A stretch of DNA of 64,000 nucleotides from Polyangium fumosum. GTDB lineage: Bacteria; Myxococcota_A; Polyangia; Polyangiales; Polyangiaceae. The stretch lies in NCBI RefSeq assembly GCF_005144585.1, contig NZ_SSMQ01000029.1, forward strand, positions 1 to 64,000, written 5' to 3'. This document shows, one piece after another, positions 47,401 to 55,683 of this stretch; position 1 is the first letter of the stretch, and every line of letters starts with the position of its first letter. The notes beneath the pieces were generated by a model that made no database searches, was not told the DNA's origin, and saw nothing but the letters and a program-made list of their open reading frames with translations. Position numbers and translations under genes: made by a program.

Positions 47401-48490
47401 CGCCCTCGGGACGCAGCACGCGAACTGCGACAAGGCGGCTGCCCTTCATGACGAAGCGAAGATGGCGCCCCGCGCTATCTGTCCCGTCGTGCAGCCGCCC
47501 ATCCCGATAGCGCAGCGTGATTGCATTGCCGCACCGATCGCTGATCTTCGCGAGCGGGTGCGTCACGATCGCCCCCTCGACCGGCTCGAACCGGTAGCTC
47601 GTGCCGTCCCAGAAGGTGAGCGTGTACCCGGCCTCGTCACGCGCCAGCGTGTATCGGTCTTGGTCCCGCCACTCGGAAGCGCCCACGTCAAGGTCCAGAT
47701 GCCGCGCCACGCGCCCATCGGGCAGCCGTACATCGAGGCTCAGCCGGTGGCCGCGTAGTGGGCTCTCGTCGACGCTCGCCTCGAGCGGGTGATGCCAGGC
47801 CGGGCCAAGCGCGCCCGCGGTCTCGTCGCCGCTGTAGTAGTTGCGCTCGAAGACAAAAGGGAGTGGCCCCGGGAGCTCGAAGTCCACCGCGTCCGTGAGG
47901 ACCTCGCCGGTCATGACATCCACCGGATGTCCCGTCAGAAAACAGACTAGCTTGCTCATCCGCGAGCGCGGCTTGATCCGGAACGCGCTATGGATCTTGT
48001 TGGAGAACCACTTCGTGCGCATTCCCCGCATGATCAATGCCGTGGCGTCGAAGGCGTCCGGGCCGCCGACGTCTACGGGCGGTCCCGAGGGGGGCGCGAT
48101 GCACGACGAGGTGGGCACGTTGATCGGGAAGTTGCAGCTCGAGACGAGCGAGCCCGCGCGCGCCGCGGACAGGCCGCCGAAGTACACGGTCTTGCTGCCG
48201 GTCACGAACGTGCCCGCGTTGTCGGGGACATCGTTCGGCGCGAACGTCGTGCCAGGGGGCATCGGGGCGTGGGAGAGGCCGAGGACGTCGGTAGCCACGG
48301 TCGCGGCGGGCATGCCGTTGACGAGCACGGGGCCGCCGCCGAGCACGGCCGAAAGCGCCGCGCCCAGGGGGTCGAAGACGATGCCGATGAAGGGGTGCGG
48401 GAGCGGCCAGGGGTTCGGCGAGCCCGGCACGACCACCATGTGGATGTCGATCCCGAGAACCAGATCCCCCCATTTGGCCGCCGCCGGCAT
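44441..48490 (-). CDS. PAAR-RHS polymorphic toxin with restriction-endonuclease-like tip
   Basis: 1349 aa. Residues 1-130 contain a PAAR-like domain (GDLVLGIDIHMVVVPG, FIGIVFDPLGAAL, GSKTVYFGGLSAARAG). Residues 180-1180 are the RHS/YD-repeat shell, ending at DPIGPEGGLGLYNYV and PLGL, the conserved cleavage region. The C-terminal tip begins near residue 1212: GHGIDIVARD gives Asp1250, and FFEVKTTE gives Glu1264 and Lys1266, the D-ExK core of a PD-(D/E)XK nuclease toxin (Tox-REase type). It is delivered on the VgrG spike. Confidence 0.92.
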   Translation of the reverse strand: MPAAAKWGDLVLGIDIHMVVVPGSPNPWPLPHPFIGIVFDPLGAALSAVLGGGPVLVNGMPAATVATDVLGLSHAPMPPGTTFAPNDVPDNAGTFVTGSKTVYFGGLSAARAGSLVSSCNFPINVPTSSCIAPPSGPPVDVGGPDAFDATALIMRGMRTKWFSNKIHSAFRIKPRSRMSKLVCFLTGHPVDVMTGEVLTDAVDFELPGPLPFVFERNYYSGDETAGALGPAWHHPLEASVDESPLRGHRLSLDVRLPDGRVARHLDLDVGASEWRDQDRYTLARDEAGYTLTFWDGTSYRFEPVEGAIVTHPLAKISDRCGNAITLRYRDGRLHDGTDSAGRHLRFVMKGSRLVAVRVLRPEGGGDTWHTLVRYSYNEEGYLVAAEDAAGHSFRYAYKGGVLIQETNRNGLSFYFEYDWYAPGGYCVHTWGDGKIYERKLTYHKEQFATVVEDGRGGRTAYFGNGDGLVEREIDPMGVERRYEWGDGFRKVAEIDGLGRRTEWAYDARGNRTLERDALGHETWWTYNALNLPVEMVDAAGAVWRWAYDHRGKLVREVDPIGGESRFKYDRRGLLLSVEDPLGRNVQLEHDGQGNCIAVMTPGGAVSRYEFDDLGRVIKAVDARGVQVRLEHDVCGRVVRVERSDGAFIRMKRDAEGNVIEREDEARRVWRYAYRGLNKLEKQVDPEGGIVQLSYDSDEALVALTNERGEVYSYERDRAGRVIKEVGFDGRTLACLYDRVGHTKRVTTGGGKHISLERDALGRLIKLRMPGPILPGAVLPSVQEVEFAYDARGELVRARNAASDVTFVRDALGRVVEERAGDVIVESRYNAAGERVLLRTSLGHEAHFGFDQWGTLEQVSFGHSQRFGDFTPESLREGGPRVRAPWKSAITRDRVGDEVARQLPGEVTSHWDWDHVGRPAVRTMEAPEVALELGYRWKSDEELEALVMGKGREVVFGHDRRGHLIWSVMPGGRTEHQPVDAVGNVYRSEGRSDRKYAAGGRVEEANGVRYVHDVDGQLVEKVLPDGARWRYAWDALGQLVDVVRPDGVKISFAYDALGRRVRKDSPGKTTRYVWDGDDLIHEITEDAPLETWLWEPGSLSPVAKAVDDERFAVIADHRGVPLILVDEEGKTAWLGGISPLGEAWIQVAETACPWRFAGQYADEETGLYYNRFRYFDPGLGRYISQDPIGPEGGLGLYNYVPEPWAGIDPLGLACKNHQTGKRGERIARNYLQKLGFNILGSIRNKSGHGIDIVARDAAGMLRFFEVKTTEGLYAAGLAGAQKNGATQFVWSRLVRAAQGRRFWQATSDPQTQSKALSLMQEIRNSGGSGSIKGEVLRVVLGNGTITRSPW

Positions 48491-48678
48491 GCGCCCCCTT
48501 CCGCGTGGTCTAGCGGGCCTGCCACAGGCGCACCCAACGGGCCAAGTTCTTGGCGCGGCACCCCTGGTCGGCGCGCGGGATGCGCGAGGTGGTCTACGCC
48601 GTCGCGAACTGCGCGTGCTGCGCCCCTCTCGACATGACGGAGCCTTGGGGGCATGACGGAACCGAGGAGGCTGTCTCC

Positions 48679-49515
48679 ATGATCCTGCGCCGCGTCTTCG
48701 CCCTCACGTTCGCGCTTCTTGTCCCGGCCTTCGTCACCCTGTCGTCGTGCAACGACCCCGCGTGCAAGGACGGGGGCGAGGGCTGCCCATGTACGACGGG
48801 CGTCGAGTGCGGCAGGCCGCCCATGTGCACGGGGTGGATCTGCGACGGCACCTGTCGCAGCTTCAACGAGCGCGTGGGCTTCCGCTGCCGGATCGAACCC
48901 TGCGTCGACGGCGAGAAGTGTCCCGGCGTGTGCGACGGCGCGGGCACGTGCATCGGGTGCCTGCAGGACGCGGACTGCAAGCCGGGGCATACCTGCGAGG
49001 CTGGGAACGTGTGCTCGCGGTGCGATGACGGCGTGAAGAACGGGGATGAGGCCGACGTCGACTGCGGCGGTTCATGCCCGCTGTGCCCGGGGACGTGCAA
49101 CGTCGATGCTGACTGCCCTGGGGGTTACTGCTGGGAGGGCCTTTGCGCTCGGTGTGACGACGGGATCCAGAACGGAGACGAGACCGGCGTCGACTGCGGA
49201 ATGTCCGGTGGACACTGTCCCATCTGCTTCGGGGCGTTCTGCGAGTCGGGTGCGGCGTGCGCGAGCGGGTCGTGCGAAAAAGGGCTCTGCTGCTCGAAAC
49301 CCTGCCCTCTTTGCTACGATTGCGACCTTGCCGGTGAATGCTTTCCGGTAAGTATCAGCCTTTACGATACATACGGCGCGGATCCTAGCATCACTTGCAG
49401 CGGCAACTACGTCTGTGATGGCAAAGGCCGCTGCGCCCTGGATGGCGGCCAGCCCTGCACCGAGAACAATGACTGCGCCTCAGAGAAGTGCATCAGTGGA
49501 ATCTGTAAGTGGTAA
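48679..49515 (+). CDS. Cys-rich lipoprotein with repeated CDDG-NGDE motif
   Basis: 278 aa from ATG 48679; the frame opens at 48550 but the signal peptide begins here (MILRRVFALTFALLVP, lipobox LSSC). The mature part has more than 30 Cys residues. A unit CDDGVKNGDEADVDCGG is repeated (also CDDGIQNGDETGVDCG), as in myxobacterial surface Cys-rich proteins. Likely an outer-membrane-anchored or secreted lipoprotein. Partner unknown. Confidence 0.75.
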   Translation: MILRRVFALTFALLVPAFVTLSSCNDPACKDGGEGCPCTTGVECGRPPMCTGWICDGTCRSFNERVGFRCRIEPCVDGEKCPGVCDGAGTCIGCLQDADCKPGHTCEAGNVCSRCDDGVKNGDEADVDCGGSCPLCPGTCNVDADCPGGYCWEGLCARCDDGIQNGDETGVDCGMSGGHCPICFGAFCESGAACASGSCEKGLCCSKPCPLCYDCDLAGECFPVSISLYDTYGADPSITCSGNYVCDGKGRCALDGGQPCTENNDCASEKCISGICKW

Positions 49516-49534
49516 AGGGAAAACGGTAATACAA

Positions 49535-50734
49535 TCAGGGCGGGGGCTCGAATTCTGGAACGCAGCAGTATGTCACGGGCACGCCGAGGAGCACCTCGCC
49601 GACGAGCTCGCCGCCACTGGGCGGACAGACACCGGTTTGGGAGGAGAGAAGCTCCGCCGTCTTGCTGCCCAGCGCGGTCCCCGTAACGAGATCCACGCAC
49701 TTCTCGCCGTCGCTCACGGTGAGTACGAGGCTGCCGCGCTCGTTTGTACATGCAGCATCAGAGTACGCTTTTACTAGCACTTCGCATGAACCACCTTGAG
49801 GTGCGCCACAGCTACAGGCCGAGCAAGCTCTCTGCTCCTCGACTTGTCTCCAGCCGGTATGCCGATCCGACCAATCACTCGGACACGGCACGGCAGCCGC
49901 GGAGCCATAGGCGACGCGACACAGCCGGTAGCCTGGCGGGGGCGGAGCGATGCACACGCGCGCCAAATCGCAAGTGCCAAGGCTCGCCGAAACGTAGTCG
50001 ATCACCTTGGTACGGACCGGCGGGGGTAACGGTTCCCCCTCGGGCGGCATGGCGGGCTCCGCCACGCACGGGGCGGCGGTCGGTGGCTGGACGACCAACG
50101 ACCGCACACAAGGAGCTTCATTGCACAGGATGCCTGCCGGGATCTGACTCGACGAGGTGCAACTCCCGTCCCAGGCGGCCGGAGGATCGAAAGGCGTGAC
50201 GTTAGGCAGAGAAACGTCTTGACAGGCCGTGGAGTTTACTTCCCACGAGTCCGGAAGGATGCACCCCGCTGCCGGAGCCGCGCACGAGCACGTTGGGCAG
50301 TCAGGCTCGGCAAAGGTGACGTCGACCCAGTTCTCGTACGGGGTTCCAAGAAGCGGCGGAGGAGGCGGTTCCGTCTCCTTCCCCATCCACACGTACGAGG
50401 GGTAGTAGTCGAACCCGCCGCCACCGGGCGCCATGCACTCCGCGTCAGGGGGGCACCCAGACGACGAGCCCGCTTCTGGGCCTCCATCTTCGTCGCCCGC
50501 ATCGGCCTCGCCGTCGTCGCCCGCATCCGCATCGGGTTCGGCATCATCCCCGGCATCCGGCGGGCACGCGTACTTATCTCCCGGCGGGCCGCAGCACGGG
50601 ACCTCCTCGCCGTCATCGTCGAAGCAGATGGTGGTCCCCACGATGAGGCCGTTGCAACTGTCCGCGTCACAGGCAGCGAGCCCGAAGGCGATCAACGTGC
50701 CGAGGTACGAGGCGAAGGTCCTGAACGCACGCAC
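49535..50734 (-). CDS. Cys-rich lipoprotein with acidic Asp-Ala-Gly linker
   Basis: 399 aa from ATG/GTG 50734. Signal peptide MRAFRTFASYLGTLIAFGLAAC with lipobox LAAC. A stretch of Asp-Ala-Gly residues (about 60-90) precedes a Cys-rich region with repeated CSCAAP/CSCGAP. No family recognised. It faces the other Cys-rich lipoprotein, with stops 20 bp apart, but the two do not share sequence. Confidence 0.65.
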   Translation of the reverse strand: MRAFRTFASYLGTLIAFGLAACDADSCNGLIVGTTICFDDDGEEVPCCGPPGDKYACPPDAGDDAEPDADAGDDGEADAGDEDGGPEAGSSSGCPPDAECMAPGGGGFDYYPSYVWMGKETEPPPPPLLGTPYENWVDVTFAEPDCPTCSCAAPAAGCILPDSWEVNSTACQDVSLPNVTPFDPPAAWDGSCTSSSQIPAGILCNEAPCVRSLVVQPPTAAPCVAEPAMPPEGEPLPPPVRTKVIDYVSASLGTCDLARVCIAPPPPGYRLCRVAYGSAAAVPCPSDWSDRHTGWRQVEEQRACSACSCGAPQGGSCEVLVKAYSDAACTNERGSLVLTVSDGEKCVDLVTGTALGSKTAELLSSQTGVCPPSGGELVGEVLLGVPVTYCCVPEFEPPP

Positions 50735-50886
50735 GCTGTAAAGGCTAGCCTCCGGATCCAGGCAAGGTCAACGTTCGGACCCGACGGACAAACCAAGCCT
50801 GACCGCTGTCGCGCTCCACCAACGCTTGCGCCTCTCGCGCCCCCCGGGCATGCTCTGCGCTGGGGACAAACCTGGTCTCTCAGGTC

Positions 50887-51927
50887 ATGCGCGACGCCTC
50901 TTCACGCTCATGCAAGGCGCGCCTTCTGCTCGTCGCGGCCTTGGCCTGCGGCAGCTCGGAGGCCACGGCGCAGCCATCCCAGGTGCTGCCGTGGCGCCTC
51001 GACTACGCCCCCGGTCCCAACGCCCCGAAGAACTGCCCGGACAAGAGCTACATCAAGACCGCCCTCGCCACGAAGCTCAAGGGCCACGACCCCTTCACCG
51101 ACGACGCGCCGCGCTCCATCTCCGTCAAGTTGGTGCTCACGGCGCAACGGATCGAGGCGCATATCGAGGCGCGCGACGAGAACGGGGAGGTCGTCGGCAA
51201 CCACGTTACCCACGCGGAATCTTGGCGGTGCGATCAGCTCGCAGATCGCACCGTGTTCTACCTGCGCGACATCGTCGATCCCGTCGTACTTCCCCCTTCG
51301 GAGGCAGATGCAGTGCCGAACTCGTCCGCGCCCCCGGCATCATCTCCGCCGCCGCTACGTCGACCACCTGCTCCTCCGCCAAGTCGGCCAGCCGCAAAGC
51401 CCCCGATGCGCTCGCCTTGGCTCCCGCAGCTCGCCGTGTCGGCCAGCGCAGGTGCAGCCTGGTGGAGCGCCCCGAAGACGGCGCTGAGCCTTGCGGTGGG
51501 CCTCGAGGCGCGGTGGCCCCGTTTCTCCGTCGGGGTCGAAGGGTACTACGACCATGCCTGGGAATTGGCGACGCAGCAGGACGTAGCGGCTGAACGCGCG
51601 GCGCTGGCTGCGCTGGCGTGCTTTCGCCAGGATCTGTTCTCGGCTCGGGCCTTCGCTCGCGCGTGCCTCTTCGGTGACGTGGCACTTCTGTTGGTTGACG
51701 CCCAGAAGATCAAGCTCTCCGATGACGATGAGCTCGTGTTCGACCTCGGTGCGCGGGTCGGCGTCGGGTTCTGGCTCGCTCGTTTCTTGGGCCTCGAGCT
51801 CCACGGGGACGTTGCCTGCGTGCCCCGCCAGCCCGCGTTCGTGGTCGACGGCGAGAAGCTCTGGCGCTCTCCCGGTCTCAACGGCGCGGTCCGACTCGGC
51901 CTGGTTGTTCCCTTCGACATCCGGTGA
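50887..51927 (+). CDS. Secreted/envelope protein beside the ECF sigma gene
   Basis: 346 aa from ATG 50887. A signal-like start (RLLLVAALACGSSEATA) and a Pro/Ser-rich linker (PPASSPPPLRRPPAPPPSRPA at about 150-170) precede a barrel-like C-terminus with alternating strands (LAVGLEARWPRFSVGVEGYYDHA, AVRLGLVVPFDIR). In myxobacteria such a gene often precedes an ECF sigma gene of this kind. It may be the output or sensor. Uncertain function. Confidence 0.55.
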   Translation: MRDASSRSCKARLLLVAALACGSSEATAQPSQVLPWRLDYAPGPNAPKNCPDKSYIKTALATKLKGHDPFTDDAPRSISVKLVLTAQRIEAHIEARDENGEVVGNHVTHAESWRCDQLADRTVFYLRDIVDPVVLPPSEADAVPNSSAPPASSPPPLRRPPAPPPSRPAAKPPMRSPWLPQLAVSASAGAAWWSAPKTALSLAVGLEARWPRFSVGVEGYYDHAWELATQQDVAAERAALAALACFRQDLFSARAFARACLFGDVALLLVDAQKIKLSDDDELVFDLGARVGVGFWLARFLGLELHGDVACVPRQPAFVVDGEKLWRSPGLNGAVRLGLVVPFDIR

Positions 51928-51959
51928 AGTAGCTGTCGAGCAGGAAGCCGTACGATTTA

Positions 51960-51990
51960 TTGGACGGGTCGCCCATCTCGGCGCGTGTTT
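51960..51990 (+). promoter_or_regulatory. Promoter-like box A (ECF sigma gene)
   Basis: TTGGACGGGTCG, 8 nt, GGC, 1 nt, CGTGTTT. An almost identical box with the same internal spacing recurs at 53270-53300. The likely -35 part is GGACGG and the -10 part CGTGTT. Given this position, transcription of the sigma gene would begin near 51997, which supports autoregulation. Confidence 0.55.
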
Positions 51991-51996
51991 GTAGTC

Positions 51997-53238
51997 GTGC
52001 GCCTCCTGCTCCCGTTCCTGCATCACGCCAGCGACGCCTTTCTCCGCTTCTACGCGACGCACCTCCTGACCGTTCTCGGGATCCTGGCGCGAATGGGCGT
52101 GCGCCAGGCGGATGTCGACGACCTCGCACAGCTCGTCTTCGTGAAGGTCTACAAGAACTTCGACAAGGTACCGTCCGCGGGGGTCGAGGACTGGCTCAAG
52201 ATGATCTGCGATCAGCAGGCGGCGGAGCACTATCGCCTCTACCGTCACCGCTTCGAGACCCCCGAGGCAGATGTCGGCGTGGACGTGCCCAGCGACGAGA
52301 ACCCGCACGAGCGCTTCGAGCATCATGAGCTCGATCAGGTTGTCAAACGCGTGCTCAAGACCATGGACGCGGAGCTCGTCGATGTACTCGTCAGAGCCGA
52401 GTTCAAAGGGGAGTCGCTGCCGAAGATCGCCGCGGCGCTGGGGGTCTCGCGCAACACGGCGCAGGCCAGGCTCGTCGAGGCCAAGGACGTCTTCCGGCGC
52501 AGGGTGAAGAAGCTGTTCGGCCGGGATTTCACGCCGTTCATGCTGCTGCCCTTCGGCGTCGATGCCGTCTTCCGGCCCGAGGACCTCACGCCCGACTTCA
52601 TCGAGAATGCACGGCGCGAGGTCTGGCGTGGCGTCGCCGGCGAGCTCGGTTTCCACGAGGTACTTCCTCCCGCCTTGGCGCCGAACCCGTCGCCGCCCTC
52701 CGAACCGCCGGCTTCGGGCAAGCGGCTCATCCAAGCGGTCGCGCCCACGGGCTCCGGGCCTGCTGCTCGCGCCACGGTGAAGGCGGTGCTCGAGCTCATC
52801 AAGCACCCGCTCTTCCTGGTCGGCGTCGGCGCCTTGGGCGGGGGTGGCGCGGTCGCGCTCTGGCCCCGCGACGAGTCACCTGCCGCGCGGCATGTGGTGC
52901 CGATGGTGCTCTCCGTCTTGATCGACGAGAGCGGGCGTGGAGAGAGCGCCTCTGCCGTCGCGCCCCCGCCCACCCCAGGCCCGAGTGCGACCGTGGTTGT
53001 CGTCGCGCCCCCGCGCCCCTCGCCCGCCGCCGTGCCCCTCAACGACCTGGAGACAACAAACCTCGAACAAGCTCGGGAGATGCTCTCGCGCGGACAGTTC
53101 GCCGAGGCGCTCTCCACGCTGCGACAGCATGCACGGGACTACCGGGACAGTCAGCACGCGGCGGTCCGGAACAAGTACATCGCCACGGCGCTCGAGGGCC
53201 TGCGGCAGAACGAGCAGAAGAGCGGCAGCACGCCCTGA
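51997..53238 (+). CDS. ECF-type RNA polymerase sigma factor with C-terminal membrane/TPR tail
   Basis: 413 aa from GTG 51997 (the frame opens at 51985, inside the promoter-like box, so a leaderless start is suggested). Region 2: ADVDDLAQLVFVKVYKNFDKV. Region 4: VDVLVRAEFKGESLPKIAAALGVSRNTAQARLVEAKDVF. Beyond about residue 215 a Pro-rich linker, one transmembrane helix (LFLVGVGALGGGGAVALW) and a short helical tail with TPR-like residues follow. Fusion of a sigma factor to a membrane tail makes it self-tethering in place of an anti-sigma factor. Anti-sigma genes are not adjacent. Confidence 0.85.
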   Translation: MRLLLPFLHHASDAFLRFYATHLLTVLGILARMGVRQADVDDLAQLVFVKVYKNFDKVPSAGVEDWLKMICDQQAAEHYRLYRHRFETPEADVGVDVPSDENPHERFEHHELDQVVKRVLKTMDAELVDVLVRAEFKGESLPKIAAALGVSRNTAQARLVEAKDVFRRRVKKLFGRDFTPFMLLPFGVDAVFRPEDLTPDFIENARREVWRGVAGELGFHEVLPPALAPNPSPPSEPPASGKRLIQAVAPTGSGPAARATVKAVLELIKHPLFLVGVGALGGGGAVALWPRDESPAARHVVPMVLSVLIDESGRGESASAVAPPPTPGPSATVVVVAPPRPSPAAVPLNDLETTNLEQAREMLSRGQFAEALSTLRQHARDYRDSQHAAVRNKYIATALEGLRQNEQKSGSTP

Positions 53239-53247
53239 CCAGCCTCT

Positions 53248-53269
53248 TGCACGCAGGCGTGCACTTTTC
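53248..53269 (+). terminator. Terminator after the ECF sigma gene
   Basis: TGCACG/CGTGCA stem with CAGG loop at 53248-53263, followed by CTTTTC. It begins 10 bp after the sigma gene stop and just before promoter-like box B. Confidence 0.5.
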
Positions 53270-53300
53270 TTGGACGGGTCGACAGCGTCGGCTCGTGTTT
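53270..53300 (+). promoter_or_regulatory. Promoter-like box B, ahead of the wHTH operon
   Basis: TTGGACGGGTCG, 8 nt, GGC, 1 nt, CGTGTTT, the same as box A in spacing and 22 fixed positions. A transcript from here would begin around 53307. It would read into the small ORF at 53315 and the winged-helix operon. This makes the operon a candidate regulon of the ECF sigma factor. Confidence 0.55.
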
Positions 53301-53314
53301 AGAGAGTAAGGGAC

Positions 53315-53404
53315 ATGCGGCTTCTGCGCCCGGCCATGGTCGCCGGCACGCGGGCGCGTTTGTCCTCGCGAATCATCATCATCCGCAGACGGCCGCGGTG
53401 CTGA
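53315..53404 (+). CDS. Short basic leader peptide candidate (29 aa)
   Basis: ATG 53315 follows AAGGGAC at good spacing, 15 bp after promoter-like box B. The peptide (MRLLRPAMVAGTRARLSSRI and RRRPRC) is very basic and ends at TGA 53402-53404. A 65-aa frame starting at GTG 53398 overlaps it (LRAIIALIVIPVV hydrophobic segment). Neither is recognised and both are weak. The rest of 53239-53655 shows no gene. Confidence 0.25.
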   Translation: MRLLRPAMVAGTRARLSSRIIIIRRRPRC

Positions 53405-53655
53405 GCGCGCGTTGGAGGGCGTTCGTCGAGGCATACCACCGCGGTCGCCTGGGGATGGTGATATTCGCTCGAAGGAGGTCGCGGGACACTGCTCGCATTC
53501 GCCAGCCCAGGTTCCGCGCCCGCCTCCGGGCGATCATCGCTCTGATCGTCATTCCTGTCGTCCGCGGCGTTCCCAAGTCGACGTCGCACGGCTGACGACA
53601 AGCAGCTTCGCGGCTTCTTCAGCCGCAGACGGCATTCGTGCGCCCGGAGGAGTAC

Positions 53656-54396
53656 ATGGCCGACGAGGAAGAAGACGAAGCCGCCACGCGCGTGTTGACG
53701 CGCCCGGCTGCGAGCCATGAAGAGGACGACAACGCCCCCACGGCGTTCTTCGTGCGGCCGGCTCCGCCCGCGCCTCCCGCTCCCGCCATGTCGATCCCGG
53801 TGAGGTCCTTGTGGTGGCGCGTGCTCATCGGCGTCTTGTCCTTCTGGCGGCGCCGCCCTGTAGCAGCGGTTGTCGCTGCTCCGGCGCCGGCCCCTGCACC
53901 TGCGCGTCCGGCGGCCTCTGCGTCGACATCGCACGTGCACGTGTCCGCGCACAGGGCGGCGCGCAGGCCCATCCCCACGCTCGTCTCGCCTCTCTCCCCA
54001 GGACGGCGCGCCATTGTCGACGAGGTGCACACGTTACTCTGGAGCTTCGAGCCTCACGAGCTTGAGGCGACGGCGAAGCTCATCGAGCACATCGCCGCAG
54101 CTAGGCTCGCGGGGCCGGAGGGGCGCGTCGAGGCGCAGATCATCTACGCGCTCATGTACATGCGCCCTGACGAAGACGGAACGGTCGGCCTCGCTGTTCT
54201 GCGGGGCAAGCTCCTCGGGCTCGCTCGATCCGCAGTGGACCAAGCGCTCTTTCATCTCGAAGAGCAAGGCCAAGTTGTACTTCGTCCTGCGGATCCGCTC
54301 TCCGGGACACGACAAGTTGCTGCCGGGATCGAGCATGCAACGCGAGGGCTACTCGAGCGCGTCGCTCTCGTTGCACAAGCGAGGAGAGCGTCTTGA
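53656..54396 (+). CDS. Winged-helix-like protein with Pro/Ala linker
   Basis: 246 aa from ATG 53656, chosen because GGAGG precedes it; the frame opens at 53638. A low-complexity acidic then Pro/Ala-rich N-terminus (a possible membrane segment RSLWWRVLIGVLSF) leads to a helical domain at about 125-240: RAIVDEVHTLLW, AQIIYALMYMR, LAVLRGKLLGLARSAVDQALFHLEEQGQVVLRP. The last block is a winged-helix pattern also seen in the next gene and in the protein at 55684. First of a coupled operon. Confidence 0.5.
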   Translation: MADEEEDEAATRVLTRPAASHEEDDNAPTAFFVRPAPPAPPAPAMSIPVRSLWWRVLIGVLSFWRRRPVAAVVAAPAPAPAPARPAASASTSHVHVSAHRAARRPIPTLVSPLSPGRRAIVDEVHTLLWSFEPHELEATAKLIEHIAAARLAGPEGRVEAQIIYALMYMRPDEDGTVGLAVLRGKLLGLARSAVDQALFHLEEQGQVVLRPADPLSGTRQVAAGIEHATRGLLERVALVAQARRAS

Positions 54397-54926
54397 GCGG
54401 CGAGCGCGCCACAACACGTACGCTGGGCGGCGCCAATGCGCAGGCCGCGCCGATCTCGACAAACCCGCCGTCGACGATCCGACCTTCCCCGCCTGGGCCC
54501 CCACCCGTCGAGCCTCGAAGACGTCATCGCACGCCGATCGAGGAGGTGAACGATGTCCTCCGGCAGCTCCGCATCCCCGAGCTCGCCGACGTCCTGCTGT
54601 ACGCGCAGCGCACCCTCGCCGCGCGTGACGCAGGTCCAGATCCGGCCGTCGTGAGCGAGATCCTCGCGGCGATGAGCCGGCTTCATCCGGCCTACAAGAA
54701 CACGCAGGGCGTGCCGCTGCCGATCCTCCGCGGGGCTCTTGCTCGGGTTCCTCGAGCCGCATTCGAGGCGGCTCTTCTCCATGCAGAGCGAGAGGGCACG
54801 CTCAAGCTCATCCCTGTTCCTCTGCTCGTGCCGTTCATCGAGCGGCAGGCGGGCATCCAGGACCCGAAGCGGGGCCTACTTTACTTCTGTACCGCTCGGG
54901 AGGCACGCGGGCGGCGGGAGCCCTGA
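54393..54926 (+). CDS. Winged-helix-like protein, second of the operon
   Basis: 177 aa from TTG 54393 overlapping the upstream stop (TTGA). A Pro-rich N-terminus precedes a two-part helical domain: IEEVNDVLRQLRIPELADVLL, then VSEILAAMSRLHP, LPILRGALARVPRAAFEAALLHAEREGTLKLIPV. The same L-x-x-LRG-x-L-x-x-x-x-R-x-x-F/V-x-x-A-L pattern as in the previous protein shows they are paralogues. The C-terminus ends RGLLYFCTA. Confidence 0.5.
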   Translation: MSGERATTRTLGGANAQAAPISTNPPSTIRPSPPGPPPVEPRRRHRTPIEEVNDVLRQLRIPELADVLLYAQRTLAARDAGPDPAVVSEILAAMSRLHPAYKNTQGVPLPILRGALARVPRAAFEAALLHAEREGTLKLIPVPLLVPFIERQAGIQDPKRGLLYFCTAREARGRREP

Positions 54927-54927
54927 C

Positions 54928-55296
54928 ATGGGCCGCCGACACGAGCCGGATCCGTTTGCCCTCAAACTAGGTCATCGGATCAGGGATCTGCGCCTCGCAC
55001 AGGGGATGTCGCTCGAGCACCTCAGAAGGAAGACCGGCATCGTCGCGAGCCACCTGTCGCTCATCGAGCGCGGTTACGTCGCGATCAACGTTGGCACCCT
55101 CGATCGCATCGCACGCGCTCTCGGCTTGACGCCGATGTTCCTGGTGCTGTTCCCGGAGGAAAGTGAACTCGAGGCAGTCGTCGAGCAGATCGGCAGCATG
55201 AGCGCGGAGGAGCTCGCGCAGCTCCGCGAACAGGTGTCCGCCTCGAGCCCACGGCCAGAGAAGCCGCGCCCTTCGCGTGGAACTCGTCGAACGTAG
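54928..55296 (+). CDS. XRE-family regulator
   Basis: 122 aa from ATG 54928, one base after the previous stop. An XRE helix-turn-helix spans residues 13-70: LGHRIRDLRLAQGMSLEHLRRKTGIVASHLSLIERGYVAINVGTLDRIARALG. A 45-residue C-terminus follows (LEAVVEQIGSMSAEELAQLREQV). It is probably the operon's own regulator. Confidence 0.8.
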   Translation: MGRRHEPDPFALKLGHRIRDLRLAQGMSLEHLRRKTGIVASHLSLIERGYVAINVGTLDRIARALGLTPMFLVLFPEESELEAVVEQIGSMSAEELAQLREQVSASSPRPEKPRPSRGTRRT

Positions 55297-55360
55297 AGCA
55301 CCAAGTGGTCGAACTCGACAGATAACCGGATGAGCCTCGACAGCAGATGGGGATGAACGA

Positions 55361-55594
55361 GTGCCACGGCATGCAAGCGAAGAACCCAAGGTCAGGCTCA
55401 ACATGGAGCTTCCCGAGCGCCTCCGTGGCAGGCTCGATCAGCTGCGCGCGATGAGCGAGGCCGGCACGATCACCCAGGTGGTGAAGAGAGCCGTGACCCT
55501 GTACGACGTGCTGCTCTCGGCGATCCGAAACAGACGGGAGAGGATCATCCTGCGCAGCGCCGACGGCACGGAGCGCGAGCTGCTCATCCCGTGA
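55361..55594 (+). CDS. Small ribbon-helix-helix-like protein
   Basis: 77 aa from GTG 55361. KVRLNMELPERLRGRLDQLRAMSEAGTITQVVKRAVTLYDVLLSAI resembles a ribbon-helix-helix dimer unit with a basic N-terminal strand. Small antitoxin-like regulators have this size and fold. No toxin gene is next to it. Confidence 0.45.
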   Translation: MPRHASEEPKVRLNMELPERLRGRLDQLRAMSEAGTITQVVKRAVTLYDVLLSAIRNRRERIILRSADGTERELLIP

Positions 55595-55683
55595 TCTTTC
55601 CTTCCCACGTGCTCCACTGGGACGACCAGGCAGGGTTTGTCCTCTCTTGCAGTTTGCCCCGGAACATGCGATCGAGGGGCTCG

